From contig CAJUNA010000005.1 in assembly GCA_910587645.1 (NCBI GenBank), positions 1-64,000 of the forward strand: a stretch of 64,000 nt of DNA, given 5' to 3'. This document shows, one piece after another, positions 1 to 7,587 of the stretch. Within the stretch, counting starts at the first letter, position 1; every line of letters begins with the position of its first letter. The DNA is from an uncultured Oscillospiraceae bacterium. Its GTDB lineage: Bacteria; Bacillota; Clostridia; Oscillospirales; Oscillospiraceae. The notes beneath the pieces were generated by a model. The model searched no databases, was not told where the DNA came from, and saw nothing but the letters and a program-made list of their open reading frames with translations. The position numbers and the translations under genes are program-made.

Positions 1-1
1 C

Positions 2-616
2 GTCTGCCACACAGTAATCAAGGCACAGGAAACAATTCCCGCGCTGGGACATACAGAATCCACCCGCGAAGCAGTTGCCGCCACATGTACCGAGCCTGGG
101 TTAACCTCCGGAACCTACTGCTCCGTCTGCCACACGGTAATCAAGGCGCAGGAAACAATTCCCGCGCTGGGACATACAGAATCCACCCGCGAAGCAGTTG
201 CCGCCACATGTACCGAGCCTGGGTTAACCTCCGGAACCTACTGCTCCGTCTGCCACGCGGTAATCAAGGCGCAGAAAACAATTCCCCCGCTGGGACATAC
301 AGAATCCACCCGCGAAGCAGTTGCCGCCACATGTACTGAGCCTGGGTTAACCTCTGGAACCTACTGCTCCGTCTGCCACACGGTAATTAAGGCGCAGGAA
401 ACAATTCCCCCGCTGGGACATACAGTCATTCCTCAAGAAGCGGCCGCACCTACCTGTACGGAAACCGGCCTGACAGACGGCGCGTTCTGCGGCGTCTGCC
501 GCCTGACCCTGAAAACGCAGGAGGTTGTCCCCGCGTTAGGCCACATCTACGGCGATTGGATCAAGGCCGCTGCCGCCACCTGCGGCGCAGACGGAGAGGA
601 AACCAGGACTTGCCTT
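2..616 (+). repeat. Five tandem 123-bp (41-codon) repeats
   Basis: Copies begin at 2, 125, 248, 371 and 494, always 123 bp apart. The first three and most of the fourth are almost identical at DNA level, with only a few substitutions (for example CACACGG versus CACGCGG). Copy 5 has diverged. The unit encodes paired cysteines (CxxC) followed by an ALGHT motif. Near-identity at nucleotide level points to recent expansion or gene conversion, so copy number may vary between strains or be mis-assembled. Confidence 0.95.
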
Positions 617-1441
617 CGAAACCCAGCCCATAAGGAAACCCGGACAATACCCGCAGCAGAAAACCACGTCTGGGACGCGGGGCTGGTCATCAGGCGGCCT
701 GATTATGCCAACAGCGGATTACAGATCTTTACCTGTACTGTCTGCAAAGCAACCATAACAGAGTCCATACCCCCTTTACCTCGCCCTGTGGAACCGCCTG
801 TTTCCGATATAGAAACACCCCCGGAACCGGATACGCCCCCAGAGCTGAATGCACCTCCGGATGTCCTTGCCCCACCTGCCCCTGGCATTTCCCCGCCAAT
901 TGATCCCGTCCTCCCAGAAACAGGATCAATCCCTCTGGCATCGGCTGTTTTTGCCGATGTACCGCCGTCCGCCTGGTACGATGAAGCTATAGGATACGTC
1001 AACAGCCGCGGCCTGATGACTGGAACCACCGAAACATCCTTCAACCCCAGCGGAAAAATGACCCGCGCGATGCTATGGACTGTCTTAGGAAGAATTGACG
1101 GCGCAGATGTGGCCGGATCGGGAAAGGACTGGTACGCCAAAGCCCAGGCGTGGTCGATAGAAAGGGGCATCTCCGATGGGTCTCTGGCAGACGGCAATGT
1201 TTCACGGGAGCAGTTGGTGACCATGCTGTGGCGGTATTTAGGCGAACCGGACACACCAGCGTCACTGACCGGGTTCCGGGACGCAGCGTCCGTATCCGGC
1301 TGGTCTTGGAGGGCAGTGCAATGGGCTGTTTCCAGCGGCTTGCTGCAAGGAGACGGAGATATGCTCCACCCTGGCAGCGATGCATCCCGTGCCGAGGTGG
1401 CCGCGATCTTCATGCGCTTCCATGAGAAAATCCTAAGTTAA
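2..1441 (+). CDS. Partial S-layer-anchored surface protein with tandem Cys repeats and three SLH modules
   Basis: The frame is open from the left edge to the TAA at 1439-1441, so the N-terminus and signal peptide lie outside the window. The visible part starts with five 41-residue repeats, each with a CSVCH-type CxxC, an xPALGHT motif and a CTEPGL motif. Further Cys/His-rich sequence follows (CTVC near 735-748), then a Pro-rich linker at about 780-930 (PEPDTPPE-like). Three SLH modules end the protein: FADVPPSAWYDEAIGYV, the DWYAKAQAWSIERGI module and FRDAASVSGWSWRAVQWAV. SLH modules bind pyruvylated secondary wall polymer, so the protein should sit on the cell surface. GC-rich Clostridia carry many such repeat-SLH proteins. 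The ligand or partner is unknown. Confidence 0.9.
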   Translation, partial: VCHTVIKAQETIPALGHTESTREAVAATCTEPGLTSGTYCSVCHTVIKAQETIPALGHTESTREAVAATCTEPGLTSGTYCSVCHAVIKAQKTIPPLGHTESTREAVAATCTEPGLTSGTYCSVCHTVIKAQETIPPLGHTVIPQEAAAPTCTETGLTDGAFCGVCRLTLKTQEVVPALGHIYGDWIKAAAATCGADGEETRTCLRNPAHKETRTIPAAENHVWDAGLVIRRPDYANSGLQIFTCTVCKATITESIPPLPRPVEPPVSDIETPPEPDTPPELNAPPDVLAPPAPGISPPIDPVLPETGSIPLASAVFADVPPSAWYDEAIGYVNSRGLMTGTTETSFNPSGKMTRAMLWTVLGRIDGADVAGSGKDWYAKAQAWSIERGISDGSLADGNVSREQLVTMLWRYLGEPDTPASLTGFRDAASVSGWSWRAVQWAVSSGLLQGDGDMLHPGSDASRAEVAAIFMRFHEKILS

Positions 1442-1477
1442 CCGGAAATGGGATAGGAAACAGCCGAATAACAAAAA

Positions 1478-1510
1478 ACAGCGTCCGCCGATAGCGGACG
1501 CTGTTTTTTT
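1478..1510. terminator. Bidirectional intrinsic terminator
   Basis: An 11-bp stem (1478-1488 with 1494-1504) with loop CGATA is followed by a T run (1504-1510) and preceded by an A run. It lies between the convergent SLH gene and secG and can serve both. Confidence 0.9.
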
Positions 1511-1516
1511 AGGGAA

Positions 1517-1756
1517 TCATCCCCGGACGCTCATGACGTTCAAAACCAAGGTCAGAACAATAAACACAGCGCCGATCCATTTGGTGGCCTTTGCCAGCTT
1601 GGCGTCAAAGGTCTTGGCCTTCCCCTTGGACATGAAGGTGTCGGCTACGCCGCCAATCGCGCCGGACAAGCCGGCGCTCTTGCCAGACTGGAACAGCACC
1701 GCCAGAATGACAGCCAAACCACACAAAAGCTGAAGAATCGTGATAAACAGGGTCAT
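1517..1756 (-). CDS. secG: Preprotein translocase subunit SecG
   Basis: This 79-residue protein has the SecG layout: an N-terminal membrane helix (LFITILQLLCGLAVILAVLFQ), the conserved loop with SGKSAGLSGAIGG, and a second helix at the C-terminus (WIGAVFIVLTLVLNV). SecG helps the SecYE channel by cycling with SecA. The start is set by GGGAGG upstream of the ATG. The gene is monocistronic, with its own promoter at 1823-1851 and a terminator directly downstream. Confidence 0.95.
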   Translation of the reverse strand: MTLFITILQLLCGLAVILAVLFQSGKSAGLSGAIGGVADTFMSKGKAKTFDAKLAKATKWIGAVFIVLTLVLNVMSVRG

Positions 1757-1822
1757 GGAATCATACCTCCCAAGAATTCATGGAAACGCGCGGACACGCC
1801 ACATCCACTTTACAGGACTTTC

Positions 1823-1851
1823 ATCATACCATATCCTGTCCTGGATTTCAA
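1823..1851 (-). promoter_or_regulatory. Sigma-A promoter of secG
   Basis: On the minus strand TTGAAA (1846-1851) and TATGAT (1823-1828) are separated by 17 bp, about 70 bp upstream of the secG start. Confidence 0.7.
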
Positions 1852-1914
1852 GAGGAACCACCGTTTTTTTCGCAGTTTTTCTAATCCGTGGGCTTTTTTG
1901 CCGGAGACCGGCCC

Positions 1915-3075
1915 TTATCCCAGCAGCTCGTCCGCGATTTGGCGCATCGCGGCAATATCCGCGTCCTTGACCGCGCCCTGGATGGTGTGGACGGTGGGGC
2001 AAATGTCTATGTCTTTCATGGCTTCCAGATACCCCCGCATCCACTTGGCGGCGGAGGGCGCCCAGGAGCCGTTTTCAATCAGCGCCACCTTCCGGTTCCG
2101 GTAGGTCTTGTCCCGCAGGTGCGCCATGAAATGATCCATTGCCGGGAACAGGCCTCCGTCATAGGTGGGGCTCATGGCAGCCATTTTGCTGTAGCGGAAA
2201 GCATACTCCACCCCGATGGCCTGATCCTCCCGGCACAGGTCGATGCACTTCACCTTAGCGCCCTTTTCCTTCAGGATCTCCACCATGCCAGCCGCCGCCT
2301 GGGCGGTATTGCCGTGGATAGAAGCGTAGGCCACCAGCACGCCGTCCTCCTCTGGCTCATAGCGGCTCCAGAGGTCGTATTTCCCGATGTAGTAGCCCAG
2401 GTCCTCCCGCAAAACCGGGCCATGGAGGGGGCAGATGGCCGCAATCTCCAGCCCTGCGGCCTTTTTCAGAAGGGCCTGGACCTGGGCGCCGTATTTGCCC
2501 ACAATGTTCAAATAGTACCGCGCCGCTTCCGCGTCCCAGCTCTCGCCAGAGGACAGCGCGCCGAAAGTCCCGAAGCCATCGGCGGAGAATAACAGCTTTT
2601 CACTGGATTCATAGCTCACCATGACCTCGGGCCAGTGTACCATGGGCGCCATAACAAAGGTCAGCGTATGGCTGCCCAGGGCAAGGGTATCCCCCTCCTT
2701 CACAGTGACGGAGCGGGAAGCGTGGTCGCCAGGGAAATACTTGGGCAGCATGGAAAAGGTCTTCGCGTTGCCCACCAGCTTTATTTCCGGGTATTTCTCC
2801 AGCAGCAGGCCAATGCTCCCGGCGTGGTCTGGCTCTAAGTGCTGGATGACCAGATAGTCGGGCTTGCGCCCTTGCAGCTCAGTTTCCAAATGTGCCAGCC
2901 ATTCCGCCGTCCCACGGCGGTCAACGGTGTCCATAACGCATACCTTTTCGTCCAAAATCACATAGGAGTTGTAAGACACGCCGTTGGGTACAGGGTACTG
3001 GCCCTCGAATAGGTCAATGGTAGTATCGTCCGCGCCGATGTAGCGGACGGAACCGGATACGTGGAGGTTATTCAT
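1915..3075 (-). CDS. FprA-type diiron flavoprotein (oxygen/NO reductase family)
   Basis: The protein has 386 residues with an N-terminal metallo-beta-lactamase-like diiron domain and a C-terminal flavodoxin domain (VLVAYASIHGNTAQAAAGM). The diiron ligands are visible: H79-x-E81-x-D83-H84 (HLEPDHAG), then MVHWPEVM, SADGFG and CPLHGPVLR. Family members reduce O2 to water or NO to N2O using rubredoxin-type donors and protect anaerobes from oxygen. No rubredoxin domain is fused. I chose the ATG at 3075 because GGAAGGAAGG lies just upstream; an in-frame ATG 10 codons earlier has no such site. The gene stands alone, divergent from moaC. Confidence 0.93.
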   Translation of the reverse strand: MNNLHVSGSVRYIGADDTTIDLFEGQYPVPNGVSYNSYVILDEKVCVMDTVDRRGTAEWLAHLETELQGRKPDYLVIQHLEPDHAGSIGLLLEKYPEIKLVGNAKTFSMLPKYFPGDHASRSVTVKEGDTLALGSHTLTFVMAPMVHWPEVMVSYESSEKLLFSADGFGTFGALSSGESWDAEAARYYLNIVGKYGAQVQALLKKAAGLEIAAICPLHGPVLREDLGYYIGKYDLWSRYEPEEDGVLVAYASIHGNTAQAAAGMVEILKEKGAKVKCIDLCREDQAIGVEYAFRYSKMAAMSPTYDGGLFPAMDHFMAHLRDKTYRNRKVALIENGSWAPSAAKWMRGYLEAMKDIDICPTVHTIQGAVKDADIAAMRQIADELLG

Positions 3076-3109
3076 GGATATGGTTCCTTCCTTCCAATTT
3101 TTCACCCAT

Positions 3110-3138
3110 ATTATAATGATTCGTCAAGCAGTTGTCAA
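3110..3138 (-). promoter_or_regulatory. Consensus promoter of the flavoprotein gene
   Basis: TTGACA (3133-3138, minus strand), 17 bp, TATAAT (3110-3115). This is a perfect sigma-A match about 35 bp upstream of the start codon. Confidence 0.8.
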
Positions 3139-3188
3139 CTGCGGTGTTTTGCAAATCCGGCGGTTTTCTTTACCGGCTAATTTTTATC

Positions 3189-3217
3189 TTGCAACCGCAG
3201 CCGCCGTCTGTCATAAT
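3189..3217 (+). promoter_or_regulatory. Promoter of the moaC operon
   Basis: TTGCAA (3189-3194), 17 bp, CATAAT (3212-3217), about 40 bp upstream of moaC. The leader is too short for a molybdenum-cofactor riboswitch. Confidence 0.65.
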
Positions 3218-3256
3218 AGACTTGATATACTGGACGGAAGGCGGAGACAGCATCCT

Positions 3257-3739
3257 ATGGAAGATTTTACCCATTTCAATGCCCAGGGCCGGGCAAAAAT
3301 GGTGGACGTAGGGGAGAAGCCCCCCACCCGCCGCACAGCATCGGCAGGCGCCAGGGTTTTCGTAAACAGGGATACCCTCGTCCGCATCCGGGACGGCGGG
3401 ATGAAAAAAGGTGATGTACTGGCCGTGGCCCAGGTGGCGGGCATCATGGGGGCGAAGCGGACAGCAGAGCTTATCCCCATGTGCCATCCGGTGCAGGTGG
3501 AGGGCATCGACCTGGCCCTGACCTTGGACGAAGCCCGCTGCTGTGTGGACATCCGGGCCGAGGTGCGCTGCGGCGGACGCACTGGGGTGGAAATGGAAGC
3601 CCTGACCGCAGCGTCCACAGCGGCCCTTACTGTTTACGACATGTGCAAGGCCATACAACGGGACATCATCATTTCAGACATTCGCCTGCTGGAAAAGACC
3701 GGAGGCATCCACGGGGATTTCGTGAGGGAGGAGCACTGA
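3257..3739 (+). CDS. moaC: Cyclic pyranopterin monophosphate synthase MoaC
   Basis: The 160-residue protein matches the usual MoaC length. Typical motifs are FNAQGRAKMVDVGEKPPTRR near the N-terminus, MGAKRTAELIPMCHPV (catalytic region), GRTGVEMEALTAAS, and AIQRDIIISDIRLLEKTGG at the end. It makes cyclic pyranopterin monophosphate in molybdenum cofactor synthesis together with MoaA, which is not in this window. I chose the ATG at 3257 because the extra 61 codons upstream show no family similarity and would run through the promoter. The next gene starts 1 bp after its stop, so the two are an operon. Confidence 0.95.
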   Translation: MEDFTHFNAQGRAKMVDVGEKPPTRRTASAGARVFVNRDTLVRIRDGGMKKGDVLAVAQVAGIMGAKRTAELIPMCHPVQVEGIDLALTLDEARCCVDIRAEVRCGGRTGVEMEALTAASTAALTVYDMCKAIQRDIIISDIRLLEKTGGIHGDFVREEH

Positions 3740-3740
3740 C

Positions 3741-4634
3741 ATGGCAGCTTATACGGCGGCAATACTAACCATCAGCGACAAGGGCTTTCGCGGCGAACGG
3801 GCAGATACCAGCGGCCCCGCCCTAAAGGCATTGCTGGAGGAAGCGGGCTGGGATGTTGTCCACACAGCCATCCTCCCTGACGAGCTGGAACAGATCAAAG
3901 GGGCGCTCACCGCCTGCGCCGATGAAAAGCGGGTGAACCTGGTGCTGACCACCGGCGGCACTGGCTTCTCCCCCCGGGACGTGACCCCGGAGGCCACCCT
4001 GGCGGTAGTGGAGCGGGAGACCCGGGGCATCCCGGAGGCCATGCGGGCGGAGAGCCTCCGCATAACCCCCCGGGGCTGCCTGTCCCGCTCCGCCGCAGGC
4101 ATCCGGGGCCGGACGCTGATTGTGAACCTCCCCGGCAGTGAAAAAGCCGCCCGGGAAAACCTTCTGGCGGTCCGGGATGCCATCGGCCACGGAATCAGCA
4201 TGCTGCTCTCCGCCGGCTCTGCGGACTGTGCCGCCCCGGCGGCGCAAAAGCCCCCGCCCTCCATGCACCAATGGCTGCGGGAAGCCAAGGCCAGCCCGGA
4301 CGCGGGAAAGATCGGGATGTACCTTACCCACAACGGCGTAGTCCGCGAAACTGCCCGGGCATCCGTCCGTGAGGGCGCCCAGTCCGCGCCGGTAAAAGGA
4401 ATGCGTTTTTCTTACAACCGTGCGCGGATGGATGCCGCTGTGGCCGAAACCCGGGCAATGGAGGGCATTTATTACGTCCGGGCATGGCTCAACGAGGGGG
4501 AGCTGTCCCCTGGGGACGACATCATGTACGTTCTGGTAGGCGGGGACATCCGCCCGCGGGTAATTGACGCCCTGCAATTCCTGGTAGGGAAACTTAAAAA
4601 CGAGTGCGTCACGGAACAGGAGATATTTGCGTAA
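3741..4634 (+). CDS. MogA/MoaB-type adenylyltransferase fused to a MoaE-like domain
   Basis: Residues 1-160 form a MogA/MoaB domain (ILTISDKGFRGERADTSGP, then TTGGTGFSPRDVTPEAT and NLPGSEKAA), which adenylylates molybdopterin. After an Ala/Pro-rich linker (about 161-175), residues 175-297 resemble the Clostridial MoaE-like family: KIGMYLTHNGVVRETAR, EGIYYVRAWLNEGELSPGDDIMYVLVGG, LKNECVTEQEI. MoaE is the large subunit of molybdopterin synthase. The fusion thus joins the step that makes molybdopterin with the step that activates it. No MoaD is nearby. The MogA call is firm. The MoaE-like call rests on motif resemblance. Confidence 0.85.
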   Translation: MAAYTAAILTISDKGFRGERADTSGPALKALLEEAGWDVVHTAILPDELEQIKGALTACADEKRVNLVLTTGGTGFSPRDVTPEATLAVVERETRGIPEAMRAESLRITPRGCLSRSAAGIRGRTLIVNLPGSEKAARENLLAVRDAIGHGISMLLSAGSADCAAPAAQKPPPSMHQWLREAKASPDAGKIGMYLTHNGVVRETARASVREGAQSAPVKGMRFSYNRARMDAAVAETRAMEGIYYVRAWLNEGELSPGDDIMYVLVGGDIRPRVIDALQFLVGKLKNECVTEQEIFA

Positions 4635-4679
4635 AACAGGCCGTCAAGGGAGCTGCTGCCTCCTTGACGGCCTGTTTTA
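4633..4679. terminator. Bidirectional terminator after the MogA-MoaE fusion
   Basis: A 17-bp perfect stem (AAAACAGGCCGTCAAGG with its complement ending at 4678) overlaps the stop codon of the fusion gene. It ends 2 bp before the stop of the convergent XRE gene. Confidence 0.88.
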
Positions 4680-4680
4680 G

Positions 4681-4992
4681 CTATCGTCTCCGTCCTTTTC
4701 GCATGATATCCACCAGACGCTCCACCGCTTCCCGCTCCTCGCGGGTCAGTCCGCCAGTGTGGATGACCCCGTCCCCGGCCCGTTCCGGGAACACCAGCGC
4801 GTCCACGGAGAAATCCAGAATTTCCATCAGCGCGAACAGCAGGGGCACCGACGGCTTTCTGCGGGCGCTCTCCATATTTTTCAAGTGGATGGGGGTGATG
4901 TCCAGCAATTCCGCCAGGGCTTCCTGGGTCAGACCCTTCCGCATCCGGGCGGCGCGGATAGCCTCGCCCAGCTCCCGCAACTCTCCGTCCAT
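4681..4992 (-). CDS. Small XRE-family transcriptional regulator
   Basis: The 103-residue protein has an N-terminal helix-turn-helix of the Cro/CI type (about residues 7-63: LGEAIRAARMRKGLTQEALAEL, PIHLKNMESARRKPSVPLL). A charged C-terminal tail (LTREEREAVERLVDIMRKGRRR) may help dimerization. It is divergent from the hypothetical membrane protein at 5101. The repeats in the shared intergenic region make it the likely regulator of that gene and of itself; this is inference. Confidence 0.88.
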   Translation of the reverse strand: MDGELRELGEAIRAARMRKGLTQEALAELLDITPIHLKNMESARRKPSVPLLFALMEILDFSVDALVFPERAGDGVIHTGGLTREEREAVERLVDIMRKGRRR

Positions 4993-5012
4993 TTCTATCA
5001 GCTCCCTCTACA

Positions 5013-5083
5013 GTTATCTTACAGACAACGAAACCTCTTGCAAATTGTCTAAAAGAATACTATAATATATTCTAAAAGATAAC
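5013..5083. promoter_or_regulatory. Divergent promoter region with candidate XRE operators
   Basis: On the plus strand TTGCAA (5038-5043), 17 bp and TATAAT (5061-5066) form a near-perfect promoter for the gene at 5101. Around it lie an inverted repeat GTTATCTT/AAGATAAC (5013-5020 and 5076-5083) and a direct repeat TCTAAAAGA (5048-5056 and 5071-5079) that brackets the -10 box. Such placement suits repressor binding, but no operator is proven. Confidence 0.6.
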
Positions 5084-5100
5084 CAAAGGAGCGATACCCT

Positions 5101-5670
5101 ATGCCTTACTTCCTTCTGGCGGCGCTGCTTCTGCTAATCGCCGCCCTGCTGTGGCGCAGCCAGGCCGTTTCTCCCACCGTTCCACCTCTTGCCCAGCCCT
5201 CCCCGCCTGTGATATCCCCCGGCCTGCTGGACGCCCTATGCGCTGCCGCCGCATCGCTGCAAGAGCTGATGGCCCACCCCCTGCTAGGCGGGCCGGGATT
5301 TCTCTCCCTGCGGTTCCCTCCAGAGGGCGGGGCCACCGTCACCGCCCAATATCCCAATATCCGGGAAGCCCTTTACCGCCGCGTTGTCCGGCGGGAGCTT
5401 TCCCCGGAGCATCTTCTGGCGGAGGGGTTTCCGGCATCGCTTCTTACGCTTTCCCCGGAGTTTGAGACAGAGAGCGGCGGCATTATCCTGCTAACGGTGA
5501 CGGTTCCCCTTGACCCCGGACTGGCCCAGTCCATAACGAACCTCCGCCAGCGGCAGGCAGTCCTGCACGATCTGTCAGATCATCTGCGGAACCGGTTCCC
5601 GGAGCTGTCGGTACGCTGCGCAGGCGGAGAATTGCTTCTCTCCCCCGTCCGGGCTCCGGACGGCTCATAG
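5101..5670 (+). CDS. Hypothetical membrane-anchored protein
   Basis: I do not recognise a family. The 189-residue protein starts with one hydrophobic segment (residues 3-18, LLAALLLLIAALLW), then a Pro-rich stretch (VPPLAQPSPPVISP), and a soluble domain rich in Arg/Glu/Leu (for example FPASLLTLSPEFETES). It is probably anchored by the N-terminal helix; a cleavable signal peptide is less likely because no clear cleavage motif follows. AAAGGAG sits 8 bp upstream of the ATG. The gene is expressed from a strong promoter divergent from the XRE regulator. Confidence 0.7.
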   Translation: MPYFLLAALLLLIAALLWRSQAVSPTVPPLAQPSPPVISPGLLDALCAAAASLQELMAHPLLGGPGFLSLRFPPEGGATVTAQYPNIREALYRRVVRRELSPEHLLAEGFPASLLTLSPEFETESGGIILLTVTVPLDPGLAQSITNLRQRQAVLHDLSDHLRNRFPELSVRCAGGELLLSPVRAPDGS

Positions 5671-5913
5671 ATGGGGCAGGCCCTCCCAATTTCCAGGGCG
5701 GATCTCCTCAAACATCCTGGATTCTGGAAAAACCGTCCGCATAGGGATCCGGCAGGGATGGGGCTGGTTAAAGGTTGCAGCGGAACAAACCGCACTCTCC
5801 TAGATTTCCCCCCATCCCCCCTCAGAGAGCCATCCCCCACTCACCCCTTTCAAATCCGCAAATTCACGCAAAACCACCTTATTCCGGCCTGGGATTTTGT
5901 CAAAAAAATAGAA
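5671..5913. other. Intergenic stretch without recognised features
   Basis: About 240 bp between the hypothetical gene and the terminator upstream of the uracil permease. The open frames through it lack ribosome-binding sites and have no protein-like composition. I see no RNA gene or repeat here. Confidence 0.5.
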
Positions 5914-5937
5914 AAGGGCCTCCTGCCCTCTTTTTTA
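5914..5937 (+). terminator. Short intrinsic terminator
   Basis: AGGGC/GCCCT stem (5915-5919 with 5925-5929, loop CTCCT) followed by CTTTTTT. It ends transcription from upstream just before the permease promoter. Confidence 0.7.
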
Positions 5938-5939
5938 TC

Positions 5940-5968
5940 TTGCACGGCTGCATGGAATCTGCTATGAT
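5940..5968 (+). promoter_or_regulatory. Promoter of the uracil permease leader
   Basis: TTGCAC (5940-5945), 17 bp, TATGAT (5963-5968). Transcription should start near 5975, about 25 nt before the leader peptide start codon. Confidence 0.75.
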
Positions 5969-6000
5969 GGTGAACAATACAAAAAAGGAGCGGGATCAGG

Positions 6001-6081
6001 ATGATGAAAAAAAGCTTTCCCTATACGCCGGAATACCTCGCTGTGGGGGTGTCTCTTTTTCATTTCCTCTTTCCTGTCTGA
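6001..6081 (+). CDS. Leader peptide of a pyrBI-like attenuator
   Basis: A 26-codon ORF starting with two ATGs (MMKKSFPYTPEYLAVGVS, then LFHFLFPV) is preceded by AAAAAGGAG at a suitable distance. Its second half is encoded by a pyrimidine-rich run (6049-6078, mostly T and C). Its TGA (6079-6081) touches the first base of the downstream hairpin. In enteric pyrBI, RNA polymerase pauses in a U-rich leader when UTP is low, the ribosome catches up, and it blocks the attenuator. The layout here is the same and precedes a uracil permease. The mechanism is inferred; the ORF, Shine-Dalgarno site, pyrimidine tract and hairpin are visible. Confidence 0.7.
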   Translation: MMKKSFPYTPEYLAVGVSLFHFLFPV

Positions 6082-6111
6082 CGGTCAATTTGATTGATCG
6101 TCTCTTTTTTT
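6081..6111 (+). terminator. Attenuator hairpin before the uracil permease
   Basis: A 9-bp stem (6081-6089 with 6093-6101, one G-U pair, loop TTG) followed by CTCTTTTTTT. It lies between the leader peptide stop and the permease gene, so it must be bypassed for permease expression. Confidence 0.75.
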
Positions 6112-6161
6112 GCGCATACGGCGCGGCCTGTAGAACCGCGTAAGAGAGAAGGAGAAATTTT

Positions 6162-7520
6162 ATGAAAGAAAACACCGAAGCCATCCGGGACGCCCGGACG
6201 CTGGGCCTGCCCAAAATGCTGCTGTTGGGCGTCCAGCACATGTTTGCCATGTTTGGAGCCACGATTCTGGTGCCCATTATTGTCAGCAGCGCCTACGGCC
6301 TGCCCCTGAGCATCCAGACCACCCTGTTTTTCGCCGGGGTAGGCACCCTCTTTTTCCACCTCTGCTCCAAACTGAAGGTACCCGCTTTTTTAGGCTCGTC
6401 CTTCGCTTTCCTGGGTGGTTTTGAGACCATGAGCAAGATGGACCAGGGCATTTACGCCGGAATGGAGCCTTCTGAAAAGCTGGCGTATGCCTGCGGCGGG
6501 ATCGTGGCTGCGGGGCTGCTGTACCTGGTTCTGGCCCTTCTGGTAAAGGTAGTGGGGGTAAAGAAAGTCATGCGCTTCCTGCCCCCGGTGGTAACCGGGC
6601 CGATCATCGTCTGCATCGGCCTGAACCTGGCCCCCTCGGCGGTGTCTAACGCCTCCCAGTGCTGGCCCCTGGCTCTCATTGCCTTGTCGGTCATTATTGT
6701 GTTCAACATCTGGGGCAAGGGGATGCTCAAAATCATTCCCATTCTGCTGGGCGTGGTCATTTCCTACATTGCCGCCATCATCATGAACGCCCTTGGCATG
6801 GTAAACGCCGATGGCTCGGCGATCCTCAGCTTTGCCTCCGTAGCGGAAGCCGGCTGGTTAGGCCTGCCCCCCCTCCAGATTGCCAAGTTTGACCTCTCCG
6901 CCATTCTGGTGATGGCGCCCATCGCCATAGCGGCCATGATGGAGCACATTGGCGACATGTCGGCCATTTCCGCCACCGTTGGCGCCAACTTCATGGAGGA
7001 CCCGGGCCTGCACCGCACCCTGATTGGCGATGGCCTGGCCACTACGCTCTCGGCCATGTTTGGCGGCCCGGCCAACACCACCTACGGCGAGAATACCGGC
7101 GTACTGGTTTTGTCCAAGGTCTACGACCCCCGCGTTATCCGTCTGGCGGCGGTATACGCGGTGATTTTAGGCTTCATCCCCAAGATGGCCGGCGTCATTG
7201 GCTCCATGCCCACCGCCATTGTAGGGGGCATCAGCTTCATGCTCTACGGCATGATCTCAGCCATCGGCGTACGGAACATTGTGGAAAACCAGGTAGACTT
7301 CACCAACTCCCGGAACCTGATTATTGCGGCGGTGATCCTGGTATGCGGCCTGGGCTTCTCCGGCGGCCTGACCTTCAGCGTAGGCGGGACGTCCATCACC
7401 CTCACGGCGCTCGCTATCGCGGCCATTGCAGGCATTGTCCTCAACGCGCTCCTGCCTGGAAACGACTACGAGTTCGGCGCGAACCCCTCCGGCGACCAGA
7501 ACCGGGGCATCCACCACTGA
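6162..7520 (+). CDS. uraA: Uracil permease, NCS2 family (UraA-like)
   Basis: The 452-residue integral membrane protein shows the NCS2 hallmark GVQHMFAMFGATILVPIIV near the N-terminus, the SSFAFLGGF motif, MEHIGDMSAI (substrate-binding glutamate) and GGPANTTYGENTGVL. This NTTYGEN signature is typical of UraA/PyrP uracil permeases rather than xanthine carriers. It should import uracil by proton symport for pyrimidine salvage. AGAAGGAG precedes the ATG. The upstream leader peptide and attenuator suggest control by pyrimidine nucleotide levels. Confidence 0.93.
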   Translation: MKENTEAIRDARTLGLPKMLLLGVQHMFAMFGATILVPIIVSSAYGLPLSIQTTLFFAGVGTLFFHLCSKLKVPAFLGSSFAFLGGFETMSKMDQGIYAGMEPSEKLAYACGGIVAAGLLYLVLALLVKVVGVKKVMRFLPPVVTGPIIVCIGLNLAPSAVSNASQCWPLALIALSVIIVFNIWGKGMLKIIPILLGVVISYIAAIIMNALGMVNADGSAILSFASVAEAGWLGLPPLQIAKFDLSAILVMAPIAIAAMMEHIGDMSAISATVGANFMEDPGLHRTLIGDGLATTLSAMFGGPANTTYGENTGVLVLSKVYDPRVIRLAAVYAVILGFIPKMAGVIGSMPTAIVGGISFMLYGMISAIGVRNIVENQVDFTNSRNLIIAAVILVCGLGFSGGLTFSVGGTSITLTALAIAAIAGIVLNALLPGNDYEFGANPSGDQNRGIHH

Positions 7521-7587
7521 TATCGTCAGCTTCACCCGCTTCGGCCATAAAAGGCCAGACAAGCCCTCCACATCTTTTATGCGCCAG

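Noticed and set aside
2..616. Tandem repeats considered as a CRISPR array
   Set aside because: The unit is 123 bp, in frame and coding, with no unique spacers.
3074..3256. Longer moaC start at 3074
   Set aside because: The extra residues do not fit MoaC and cross the promoter. The ATG at 3257 gives normal length.
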